This document shows, piece after piece, positions 27,101 to 33,844 of a DNA stretch of 33,844 nucleotides. Position numbers and translations under genes: made by a program. The notes beneath the pieces are model-generated. The model was not told the DNA's origin. It worked only from the letters and a program-made list of their open reading frames with translations, and did no database searches. Position 1 is the stretch's first letter; each line of letters starts with the position of its first letter. Source of the DNA: Caldithrix sp. GTDB lineage: Bacteria; KSB1; UBA2214; DYKH01. The stretch is taken from contig DYKH01000047.1 in NCBI GenBank assembly GCA_020722685.1, forward strand, positions 1 to 33,844, given 5' to 3'.

Positions 27101-28264
27101 CGGAACACCTTCATGATCCAGTCGTGCCTGTAGCTGGCGCCACAAAACCGTGTTCTCCTCGACGGACAAAAAACTCTGCAATTTATCGGCAAGACTTTCA
27201 CCATGCGAAAGTCCGAGAATTGCCTCGGCTGCCTGATTAGCAAAGAGCAACTCATCCCGGCCGATAACGATTACGCCAATTGGGGAATTTTCAACAATCT
27301 GACGGTGAATTCGCTCAGATTCTTCCAGTGCCAGTTCAGCTCGCTTGCGCCACAGATGGCTGCTGATCGTATCGGCAATCGCACTCAGAAATCTAATTTC
27401 AGAATCGGACCAAGCGCGCGTTCTCTCCTCGTCTGTCAGACAAATGAATCCAATCAGCTCTGACTTGATATGAAGCGGCACCGTCAATAAGGATTTTGCA
27501 TTGTCCGCCTCCAGCATAGGGAGGATATTCTCATCCTCGACGTCAAAAAGGGAAACGTCATCAATGACTATGTTTTCATGGTTGTTGAGCTTCTCCATCC
27601 ACCCCGACATCATCTCCGAAGGAATGCCTTGCAGCCTTGGCATTTGCGGGCTTGCGGGCATCTTGCGCCACCCGTGGGTATTATCCAAAACGGTGCCGTG
27701 ATCGCGAAACTGAAAAATATAAGCGTTGCTGACGTCCATCATTTCCCCCAATTTCTTCAGGCACACATCCAGATTGCCGGATTCGATCAGAGACCGCGAG
27801 ACTTTGCTGATTATCCCCTCCATTGCCGGTTTTCCCAAGTCAACACCGGATGTCCGCTCAGGCTCAGGGCGCGGGAAAAAATGAAAAAGCATCATCCGTT
27901 CCGGTACCGCTCCGTCGACGAGGCAGGCGCTAACCTGTACCGGCTTAGGTTGTCCATCCCTACCACATAACGCGGTCGAAACACTCTGCAGCCTTTTATT
28001 TAACCGAAGCGCTTGCAGAATACCCTTACTAGTCTTTTCATCCTCAACGAGATCGGCGAAACGCTTTTTTTTCTTGCACCCGATCACTGGCCGGCTGACT
28101 CCGCAGAGTTCGGCCATCGCCGGATTCATGTACAGAATCTGTCCACGGTAATTGGCTATACAAGTAGCAACAGGCGAGGAGTCCATCATCTGCCCGTAGC
28201 TCACTTGCATACTAATCTGTTCAGGGCTCGCCCCTGGGGGAGAACCAGCAACTCCCTTGTTCAT
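24158..28264 (-). CDS. Large soluble multi-PAS/GAF histidine kinase (HisKA_3)
   Basis: The 1368-aa cytoplasmic kinase has no membrane helix. Domains as I read them: PAS (20-125), GAF (150-305), PAS (318-432), GAF (447-600), PAS (620-738), PAS (745-898, with a long insert), PAS (906-1024), PAS (1030-1150), HisKA_3 (1160-1230, phospho-His1173 in LEIHDSLGQYL) and HATPase (1265-1365; Asn1284 N-box, DNGKGFD at 1311-1317, GRYGLISMRER). The mix of two GAF and six PAS domains suggests that several small-molecule or redox signals are integrated. It starts at ATG 28264 behind a near-consensus promoter but without a clear Shine-Dalgarno site. It is followed immediately by its response regulator. Confidence 0.94.
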   Translation of the reverse strand: MNKGVAGSPPGASPEQISMQVSYGQMMDSSPVATCIANYRGQILYMNPAMAELCGVSRPVIGCKKKKRFADLVEDEKTSKGILQALRLNKRLQSVSTALCGRDGQPKPVQVSACLVDGAVPERMMLFHFFPRPEPERTSGVDLGKPAMEGIISKVSRSLIESGNLDVCLKKLGEMMDVSNAYIFQFRDHGTVLDNTHGWRKMPASPQMPRLQGIPSEMMSGWMEKLNNHENIVIDDVSLFDVEDENILPMLEADNAKSLLTVPLHIKSELIGFICLTDEERTRAWSDSEIRFLSAIADTISSHLWRKRAELALEESERIHRQIVENSPIGVIVIGRDELLFANQAAEAILGLSHGESLADKLQSFLSVEENTVLWRQLQARLDHEGVPPRYESMIVTQSGEQRYIDVDVHISQFAGAVAVFAVFVDITERKKNERLLKRRADQLSLLQHVAGVACQSLDLDALLESTLRTVLSVAGATAGAIYLMNEDGTALNLAISEGLEPELVSRIRQVPKQNCKTWQVVESGSPVYGADTEKESDVYPPIKRHGPKSFISFPLHAKGAVLGAMNISGFGKEAPSLLPNEMLTSIGGQIGIAIQNARLYWERARELVDRQQMERVLSESEEKFRKLAEIIPIGVSVTVDKKNFWINHAFASMFGYSREEMLGKGPELIFAPQELEELLKTEEDWLAGRKPTAERYETAAVKKNGERINISVQAEIIKFGEQDAVLVLVEDITKRHLAEASLRESEQRFRGLFEDSPISLWEEDFSAIKRYIDRLRVNGVRNFRDYFKSHPEEVLHCLHLGQIVDVNKATMELYQCTSREDLLGDLSLFSSEETMPAHAESLIAIAEGKTRFEIETVNKTLTGEKIWVKLRWSAAQGYEDCMSKILVSIIDITEIKRTEAAIKESERRYRDTIERSLDGYYSLDRNGRIEYVNSALGEIFDQPRKEIIGKEFFTLLSQELQERFKPLFSRIMGGQSIPWHEEMIKRKDGKEVWIGFNARRVIRDGVVIGAEGFLKDITKEKADENALHASEARYRALFDSIPFEVFGIASDGRFREVNRNFAQIWGNFVGKKARKAIDNPKHAEFMAAMIENALTTKMSVEKEYSLEKGGTNYHYKTILNPVITSDGQVIGLVGINMDVTGQVLAFERIKDLTSRLVEIQEEERSRIALEIHDSLGQYLTALQLEIGAAANAIQSDTERATGLLTAAHKTVEKAIITAQDLCYTLRPPLLDDFGLVSALKDHIDEFISKWGIKVCFSHSAIEGSLSQLEETALFRIAQEALRNVLKHSHATEVTVRLTRENDFINLMICDNGKGFDVSEFFSRGSSGRYGLISMRERTSMLGGTFDIKSAADQGTTVSIMLPTKREG

Positions 28265-28304
28265 AACGCGGCTCTACGATAATTTTAGTGTGTTTACTTG
28301 GCTT

Positions 28305-28333
28305 AATATAACGCAAATCGTGGGAATTGTCAA
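28305..28333 (-). promoter_or_regulatory. Promoter of the large kinase operon
   Basis: On the minus strand a perfect TTGACA (28333-28328), a 17-bp spacer and TATATT (28310-28305) predict transcription from about 28298 with a 34-nt leader. Confidence 0.7.
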
Positions 28334-28372
28334 GCTCAGCGAAAGGGGAGATCCTCGCCGGTTCGCTTGACA
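28328..28372. repeat. Inverted repeat of TTGACA-containing arms
   Basis: TGTCAAGC (28328-28335) and GCTTGACA (28365-28372) are perfect inverted arms. The left arm contains the kinase -35 element. AAAGGGG (28342-28348) and CCCCTTT (28376-28382) form another overlapping pair. It may be an operator or hairpin. The rest of 28383-28626 contains a weak hairpin (GTCAG 28468-28472 / CTGAC 28489-28493) and no gene that I trust. Confidence 0.4.
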
Positions 28373-28626
28373 GTGCCCCTTTAGAGTCTATTCGCGAATC
28401 TTGGTAGAGATTGAATGACCGCTTTTCAGTGTGAGATGATCATAACTTAGAATGGTTGCTTCGTGTCGTCAGGCCGATTGGTCCGGTTCTGACAGAAAAG
28501 CCGCACCCTGCGCCAGCTTTGTCGTTTCCGCGCGAGACTCTCAGCAAAAAGTACTCGTTTGCGGGCGTGCACATTTGGCGAGCAGGCGGATTTCTTGCTT
28601 GCGCGAAGAATGAGGCTAACAAGCCG

Positions 28627-29694
28627 TCAGCAGATCCTCGGCAACTGCTCACCGACCGGCATGTCTACAATGCGCCAGCCGCCAATCCGTGTTTGCATGC
28701 TTACCAGACCGACTCGCTCCGCTACTACCTCTCCGATAATAGCCGCTTCCGCACCGTCCTTATGGCCCCGCACGGCGGTCAGAACTTCCGCGGCCTTGTC
28801 TTTTGCAACGGCTGCCACCAACTTGCCTTCATTGGCAACGTAGAGTGGATCCAGTCCCAGCAGCTCGCACGCACCGGCTACCGCCGGGCGGATTGGAAGG
28901 CTACTTTCATAAATGCGAATTCCGACATTTGACGCCGTCGCCCACTCGTTCAAAGTGGCTGCCACTCCACCGCGCGTAGGGTCGCGCATGGCATGTACGC
29001 CTGATTCGCCGGCTCGCAGAAGGGTTTCCACCAGGCTATTCAGGGCTATCGTATCACTCACGATCGGCCCCGCAAATGCGAGTCCCTCACGCCGGGAGAG
29101 AATGGCGATGCCGTGGTCGCCGATACTGCCGCTCAACAAAATTGCATCTCCTTGCTGCACATTTCTGCCGCTGATCGAGAACGGATGTTCGATCACTCCA
29201 ATGCCGGCTGTGTTGATGTACACCTTGTCGCCTTTGCCCTTGTTGACTACCTTTGTGTCCCCGGTGACGAGAAGCACTCCGGCATGCTTGGCGGCCAGTT
29301 GCATAGAATCGATGATCGTCTGTAGCTCAGCCAGGGCAAATCCTTCCTCCAGAATAAAGCCGGCGCTAAGGTAAAGGGGCTTTGCACCGCTCATGCACAC
29401 GTCGTTGACGGTTCCATTGACTGCCAGCTCGCCAATGTCACCGCCAGGGAAAAAAATCGGATCGACAACAAAGGAATCCGTGCTGAAGGCAAGCCGCACT
29501 CCATTGATTTCCAGGACGGCATGATCATCCAGCTTTCGCAAGTGTGGATTGCCAAACGCCTGCAAGAACAGCCCATGAATGAGATCATGCATCATTTGCC
29601 CGCCGCTCCCGTGGCCAAGCTGAATGGTGTCCGAACTGGTAAAGGGCAGCGGACAGTTGGCGAATGCTTCAGGGAATATGGTTGGCTCCATCAT
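28627..29694 (-). CDS. hypE: Hydrogenase maturation factor HypE
   Basis: The protein is about 355 aa. HypE dehydrates the carbamoyl group placed on its C-terminal cysteine by HypF to a thiocyanate, and the cyanide is passed to iron on HypC-HypD. The chain ends in P-R-I-C, so the essential terminal Cys is present. The PurM-like ATPase fold is shown by LGHGSGGQMMHDLI (near 25-40), STDSFVVDPIFFPGGDIG and DPTRGGVAATLNEWA. The frame is open to TTG 29703, but adjacent ATGs at 29694 and 29691 have GTGGA just upstream. It is the last gene of the hyp group, 92 nt after hypD. Its partner HypF is encoded by an interrupted gene. Confidence 0.95.
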   Translation of the reverse strand: MMEPTIFPEAFANCPLPFTSSDTIQLGHGSGGQMMHDLIHGLFLQAFGNPHLRKLDDHAVLEINGVRLAFSTDSFVVDPIFFPGGDIGELAVNGTVNDVCMSGAKPLYLSAGFILEEGFALAELQTIIDSMQLAAKHAGVLLVTGDTKVVNKGKGDKVYINTAGIGVIEHPFSISGRNVQQGDAILLSGSIGDHGIAILSRREGLAFAGPIVSDTIALNSLVETLLRAGESGVHAMRDPTRGGVAATLNEWATASNVGIRIYESSLPIRPAVAGACELLGLDPLYVANEGKLVAAVAKDKAAEVLTAVRGHKDGAEAAIIGEVVAERVGLVSMQTRIGGWRIVDMPVGEQLPRIC

Positions 29695-29786
29695 TTTCCA
29701 CAAGATTGCTAAGACATTTTCTAAGAGGGTCGCCGCCTATGGCATGACTTGACCCTGACAAGCCTCTGTCTGATTTTGAAACCTCT

Positions 29787-30884
29787 TCACACGGTTGATA
29801 ATGAGCGATGATAGGCATAATATGCGGCGCAAGCACCCTCCGCGGAAACCATGGGCGCTCCCAAAGGAGACTGCGGCGTGCACCGCTTACCAAAGGCGGT
29901 GCATTCATGCGGTTTTCTCAATCCTTGTAGCACCATGCCGCTGATGCATTCCGCCGGCTCATCGACTTGCACCGCCGCCAAGCCGAATAGGGCCTCCGCA
30001 TCACAATGACGGAATTCAGGACGCACGGTTAGTCCGCTGGCGGGAATTTCCCCAATGCCGCGCCACTTGCGGTCGGTGACTGTAAAAATCCGCCAAATCA
30101 ATTCCTGGGCCGCGCGATTGCCTTCCCGCCGCACCACCCGGGAATATTGGTTTTCCACTCGCGCCAGGCCGGATTCCAACTGCTTGACCACCATGAGAAC
30201 GCCTGTGAGTATGTCCACCGGCTCGAATCCTGTCACCACAATGGGAACATGGTACTTTGCCGCGATCGGCTCATATTCCCGCCAGCCCATCACTGTGCAG
30301 ACGTGGCCAGCCGCCAAATAGCCTTGTACGCGGTTCTGTGGCGACGCCATCAGAGCCGTGATCGCCGGCGGCACCAAAACAAGGGAAACCAGGACGGAAA
30401 AGTTTTTCAGGCCCTCTCGCACAGCCTGCCAAACGGCCATGGAGTTGTTGGGAGCCGTCGTTTCAAATCCAATGGCGAAAAAAACGACCTGTTTATCCGG
30501 ATTCTCGCGAGCCATGGTCAGCGCATCCATCGGGGAGTAGACTACCCGAACATCTCCTCCCTCGGATTTGACCATGAACAAGTCCTTTTGCGAACCGGGC
30601 ACTCTCAGCATGTCGCCAAACGAAGTAAAAATTACCTCCGGTCGGGATGCAATTTCGATAGCCTTGTCCACCAACTCTAAAGGTGTTACACATACCGGGC
30701 ATCCCGGCCCATGCACCAATTCGATTTCTTCCGGCAAGAGCTGGTCTATACCGTTTTTAATGATAGCATGCGTCTGGCCGCCGCAGATTTCCATGATCAC
30801 CCATGGCCGGGTGACGGTCGTTTTGATCTCCGCGAGCAAGCGCTTGACGATGGCGGGATTTCGATACTCATGCAAATACTTCAT
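29787..30884 (-). CDS. hypD: Hydrogenase maturation factor HypD
   Basis: The 365-aa [4Fe-4S] scaffold assembles Fe(CN)2CO with HypC. Signatures: [10 protein letters not shown] (near 33-42), [11 protein letters not shown] (near 58-68), GFETTAPN, and the C-terminal Cys set in [18 protein letters not shown], then KRC and EGAC. All are intact and the length is standard. The start codon overlaps the hypC stop (ATGA), so the two are translationally coupled, matching their complex formation. Confidence 0.97.
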   Translation of the reverse strand: MKYLHEYRNPAIVKRLLAEIKTTVTRPWVIMEICGGQTHAIIKNGIDQLLPEEIELVHGPGCPVCVTPLELVDKAIEIASRPEVIFTSFGDMLRVPGSQKDLFMVKSEGGDVRVVYSPMDALTMARENPDKQVVFFAIGFETTAPNNSMAVWQAVREGLKNFSVLVSLVLVPPAITALMASPQNRVQGYLAAGHVCTVMGWREYEPIAAKYHVPIVVTGFEPVDILTGVLMVVKQLESGLARVENQYSRVVRREGNRAAQELIWRIFTVTDRKWRGIGEIPASGLTVRPEFRHCDAEALFGLAAVQVDEPAECISGMVLQGLRKPHECTAFGKRCTPQSPLGAPMVSAEGACAAYYAYHRSLSTV

Positions 30885-31180
30885 GCGGATCGCGCTCCCC
30901 CGATTGATTCCACCCGGTTTTTCCGCTCCTCCTCAGAATCCACTTCGGAGAGGTCGGCAGCCGACATTTTTTCCCAGAGCGCCGCAGTCTCGGCGGCCTC
31001 CTGCTCATCGACGACGCCAATGGCAAAGCCGGCGTGCACCAGGGCATATTGGCCGAGTTGAATCTCCGGCACGTACTCCAAGCAAACAGATTTGATGATC
31101 CCGGCAAAGTCAATCATACCCATTCTGAGGCCGTTCTCGCTAAAAATCTCCAATACCTTGCCGGGGATGGCCAAACACAT
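30881..31180 (-). CDS. hypC: Hydrogenase maturation chaperone HypC
   Basis: The 99-aa HypC/HupF/HybG chaperone starts MCLAIPGKV. Cys2, exposed after Met removal, binds the iron in the HypC-HypD complex. The OB-like core (residues 3-60, including [18 protein letters not shown]) is typical. The Glu/Arg-rich C-terminal 30 residues are an ordinary extension. AGGTAG precedes the start. It lies 86 nt after hypF and overlaps hypD by 4 nt. Confidence 0.97.
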   Translation of the reverse strand: MCLAIPGKVLEIFSENGLRMGMIDFAGIIKSVCLEYVPEIQLGQYALVHAGFAIGVVDEQEAAETAALWEKMSAADLSEVDSEEERKNRVESIGGARSA

Positions 31181-31266
31181 AACTCTACCTCGTTGCTAAA
31201 AGCCGTTAAAAAGATACGACTAAATCAGTGAAACCATCTTATCGCGCTTAAGCTAATGCCTGAATG

Positions 31267-33555
31267 TTAGCCTGCGCTGTGCGCCATTTGGGCATCGCCG
31301 ATGGCAATTTGGCCAAGTGCCAATCCGCCATCGTTGCAGGGAACCTGCGAATGCGTCAAGACTTCAAAACCGGATTCCTTCAGTCTGGATGACAAATAGA
31401 AGAACAACTGAACGTTTTGAAGCACTCCGCCGCTTAGCCCAACTCGCTCAAGCCCGTAACGTTCACGAGCCGCAACGGCCGTTTGGAGAAAAAGCTCCGC
31501 CAAGGTCCAATGGAAGCGAGAGGCAATGCCCCCGATCCTCTCGCCCTTTTTTATGTCTTCCACGATTGCTCTAATCAAAGGAAGGACTGAAAGCGGGCCG
31601 CTGACCGCCGAGTTTTTCAAAGTCTCCGGATAGGTTTCTCCGCAAGACGGCTCGACATGCATCTCCAACTCTATCGCTGCCTGTGCTTCGAAATTGACCT
31701 TATGGCGCAGATTCAGCAAAGCGGCAAGGGCATCGAACAGCCGGCCGCAACTGGATGTGAGGGGCGCATTCAAGTTCTTGTCGATCATACGGAGGATGGT
31801 GTCGCTATTCTTAGAGGGCAAGTTCTTCAAGAAATCGAGACCAGGGCCGAACAATTCATTACCATAGGCAGCATATAGATAGCTGAGCGCCATTCGCCAT
31901 GGCTCACGGACGGCCGCAGCGCCTCCTGGCATCGCTACAGGCTTCAGCCAGGCATACCTCTCAAACGTTCGCGCATCACCAACAAGTACCTCACCGCCCC
32001 AGATTGTGCCGTCAAGACCATAGCCGGCTCCATCCATGATGATACCGATGGTAGGCTCGTCCACGCCGTTTTCGGCCATCACAGAAGCCAAGTGTGCATG
32101 ATGATGCTGCACGCCGATGCGCACCGAGTAGGGCTGTCGCAGCGCCCATTTGGTCGACAGGTATTCGGGATGCAAGTCGTAGGCGATCGCCTCTGGAGTA
32201 ATTTCCAATAGCTTTTCCAGGTGTGAGATGCTATTCTCGAAAAAAGCTAAAGCGGCCGGATTGTCCAAATCGCCGACGTGCTGGCTCAGAAATACTTGGT
32301 CGTGGCGAGAAAGTGCGATAGTGTTCTTGAGCTCGCCGCCGCAAGCCAGAATTTTCTTGCGTGTCGCCTTTTTCAAGAATACCGGCGACGGCACGAAACC
32401 GCGCGCCCGTCGAAGTATTCAAATTTTGCCGCCGACCGCCCGTGCGATAGAATCATCGCAACGCTGTAGAATCTCTCGGTTGTGAAGGAGGAAACAATCG
32501 GCCAAAGAAGCCAATCGCTCGAGTGCTTCTGAATTGCCAATGGCAATCGGTTCCTCACTAAGATTGCCGCTGGTCATGACCAAGGCGTCGAATTGATCGC
32601 GCAGCAGCAAGTGGTGCAAGGGTGCATAGGTCAGCATAAATCCCAAGTAGCGGCTGCCGGGCGCAATGGATGGAGAGAGGGGAAAATCTCCCAGAGAAGC
32701 CAACAAGACTATGGGACGGCTTGGTTGCAGCAACAACTCCTCTTCCTGATTAGAAACGAGACAAAACTTGCGAATGCATTTCAGGTTGGGCGCCATCAAG
32801 GCGAATGGTTTTTCCGCTCGCCCCTTGCGACGGCGCAACTCCCTGACGGCCTCATCGTTATGTGCGTCCACCGCCAGATGAAATCCGCCCAGGCCGCAGA
32901 TCGCCAAAATTCTGCCCTGTTTCAAGAGTTCTATCGCGGCGTTGACAGGGTCAGTTGCTGACAACTTTTGCCCAGTGCTATCGGTAAGAGACAATTGTGG
33001 TCCGCAATCAGGACAAGCGTTGGGCTGGGCATGGAATCGTCGATTCGTCGGATCGTGATATTCATTTTCACAGTCCGGACACATAGGGAAAACCTTCATC
33101 GAGGTATTTGGGCGATCATAGGGAATGCCGGAGATGATGGTATAGCGCGGCCCACAGTTGGTGCAGTTGATGAAGGGATAGCGATAGCGCCGGTCTTTCG
33201 GATCGAACAGCTCTCGAAGACAATCAGGACAAACGGCGACGTCCAACGATATGAAAGTGGAAAAACGTTCGCCCCGCGAGCTGTCCCGAATAGTGAACTC
33301 TTTCTCCCCTATCGGCGTCAACGACGATTAATCAAGTGAGAAGATTTTGGCAAGAGCAGGAGCTTCAGCATGGAGCCGGCGTTGAAAGTTCATCAGCCTA
33401 TCCGGCAGACCCTCGACTTCCACAACCACGCCGGTAGAACTATTGTGGACAAAGCCGGCTAGCGCACAATCTTTGGCTAATCTATGAACGAAAGGTCGAA
33501 ATCCAACGCCCTGAACAATGCCATGGACCAGGATTCTGTGACGTTGTATTTCCAT
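31267..33555 (-). pseudogene. hypF: hypF carbamoyltransferase gene with two in-frame stop codons
   Basis: The single reading frame spans 763 codons, the normal HypF length, but is broken by TAA at 33330-33328 (codon 76) and TGA at 32421-32419 (codon 379). Segments in order: acylphosphatase module (1-75; VQGVGFRPF, GFVHNSSTG), zinc-finger/YrdC module (77-378; four CxxC pairs such as CPDC and CTNC, KPFALM), and Kae1-like carbamoyltransferase module (380-762; ACGGELKNT, HHHAHLASVM, DGAGYG, LSGGVLQN, CNDGGLALGQ). Sequence on both sides of each stop fits the family with no frameshift. No good Shine-Dalgarno site precedes the possible restarts (TTG 33321, GTG 32394). It may be a young pseudogene, a split or read-through gene, or carry base errors. 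HypF normally supplies the carbamoyl group to HypE. Confidence 0.9.
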
Positions 33556-33581
33556 GAGGCGGGGATAATTTTGCAGATGAG

Positions 33582-33844
33582 TTAGACTTTTTGCTCTAAG
33601 ACCACCAAGCGTTTTTCGTGATTCTCGATCCGTGCCTCGTGTTGTCGAAAAGTATACTCTGCTGCCGCACGTTCACTGTCATAAATATCGAACCGTTTCA
33701 TGATTTTGTCAAGAACGTTCATAATGCCATCGTACCTTCGCTGAGCATCCGCCTTGGTTTCCATCGCCTGTTCCATCTGAACAATGCGAATGGCCATTCG
33801 CTCGACGGTTTGGTCAGTCTTGGTAAGCTTTTCCTCGAAGCGAT
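33582..33844 (-). CDS. Coiled-coil protein, N-terminus beyond window (partial)
   Basis: At least 87 residues of a charged, heptad-rich helical protein end at TAA 33584-33582 (…ARIENHEKRLVVLEQKV). ATG 33797 is possible as start, but the frame remains open and helical to the window edge (…EEKLTKTDQTVERM), so the gene probably begins outside. No known domain is recognised. It lies 26 nt upstream of hypF on the same strand and could be cotranscribed, although nothing in the sequence links it to hydrogenase maturation. Confidence 0.65.
   Translation of the reverse strand, partial: RFEEKLTKTDQTVERMAIRIVQMEQAMETKADAQRRYDGIMNVLDKIMKRFDIYDSERAAAEYTFRQHEARIENHEKRLVVLEQKV

Noticed and set aside
28440..28652. 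70-codon minus-strand frame beyond hypE
   Set aside because: It starts inside hypE, has no ribosome site and no family resemblance.
32419..32421. TGA in hypF as a selenocysteine codon
   Set aside because: HypF has no Cys/Sec at this position in the family that I know of. No SECIS-like hairpin is evident directly after it, and a separate TAA also interrupts the gene.

Overview
The window looks like a chromosomal segment of an uncultivated Gram-negative-type bacterium. It carries two-subunit glycine decarboxylase, AcnA-type aconitase, cobalamin-dependent methionine synthase, many multi-domain histidine kinases and hydrogenase maturation genes, with sigma70-like promoters (TTGACA/TATAAT types) and ordinary Shine-Dalgarno sites. 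A member of the FCB/candidate-phylum neighbourhood (KSB1- or Calditrichota-like) would fit, but that is inference from gene content and style. I see no rRNA, tRNA, CRISPR array, phage or complete insertion sequence.

Left part (1-9016): a LUD-domain protein (lutC-like); a decayed ParE/RelE toxin-antitoxin pair in which both genes are frameshifted; acnA with its own promoter; a small conserved-looking protein overlapping a frameshifted nucleotidyltransferase; an Ldh_2-family malate/lactate dehydrogenase; a bidirectional terminator; cspA on the minus strand with a long structured leader; and a membrane-anchored S41 processing protease (ctpA-like).

Signalling block (9357-16890): gcvPB is translationally overlapped by a REC-GGDEF response regulator. 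Then follow a HAMP-PAS histidine kinase, a REC protein with a degenerate HisKA-like tail, a PAS-PAS histidine kinase and an NtrC-class sigma54 activator. A 13-bp-stem terminator closes the block. These genes are all on the plus strand, closely spaced, and probably form one or two transcripts wiring a phosphorelay to c-di-GMP output and sigma54 promoters.

Middle (16944-22863): a PflX-like radical SAM protein (minus), three small genes (ribbon-helix-helix protein, 53-aa peptide, two-helix membrane protein), metH and rubredoxin. The convergent gap after rubredoxin (22864-23496) holds two near-identical copies of an unexplained ~75-nt hairpin element, one of the two most interesting signals in the window.

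Right part (minus strand, 33844 to 23497): a coiled-coil protein running off the edge, then hypF-hypC-hypD-hypE for the Fe(CN)2CO centre of [NiFe]-hydrogenases, and then a 1368-aa multi-PAS/GAF histidine kinase with its NarL-type response regulator. hypF is remarkable: its frame is intact over 763 codons but is interrupted by TAA at codon 76 and TGA at codon 379, both close to module borders. hypC, hypD and hypE are intact.
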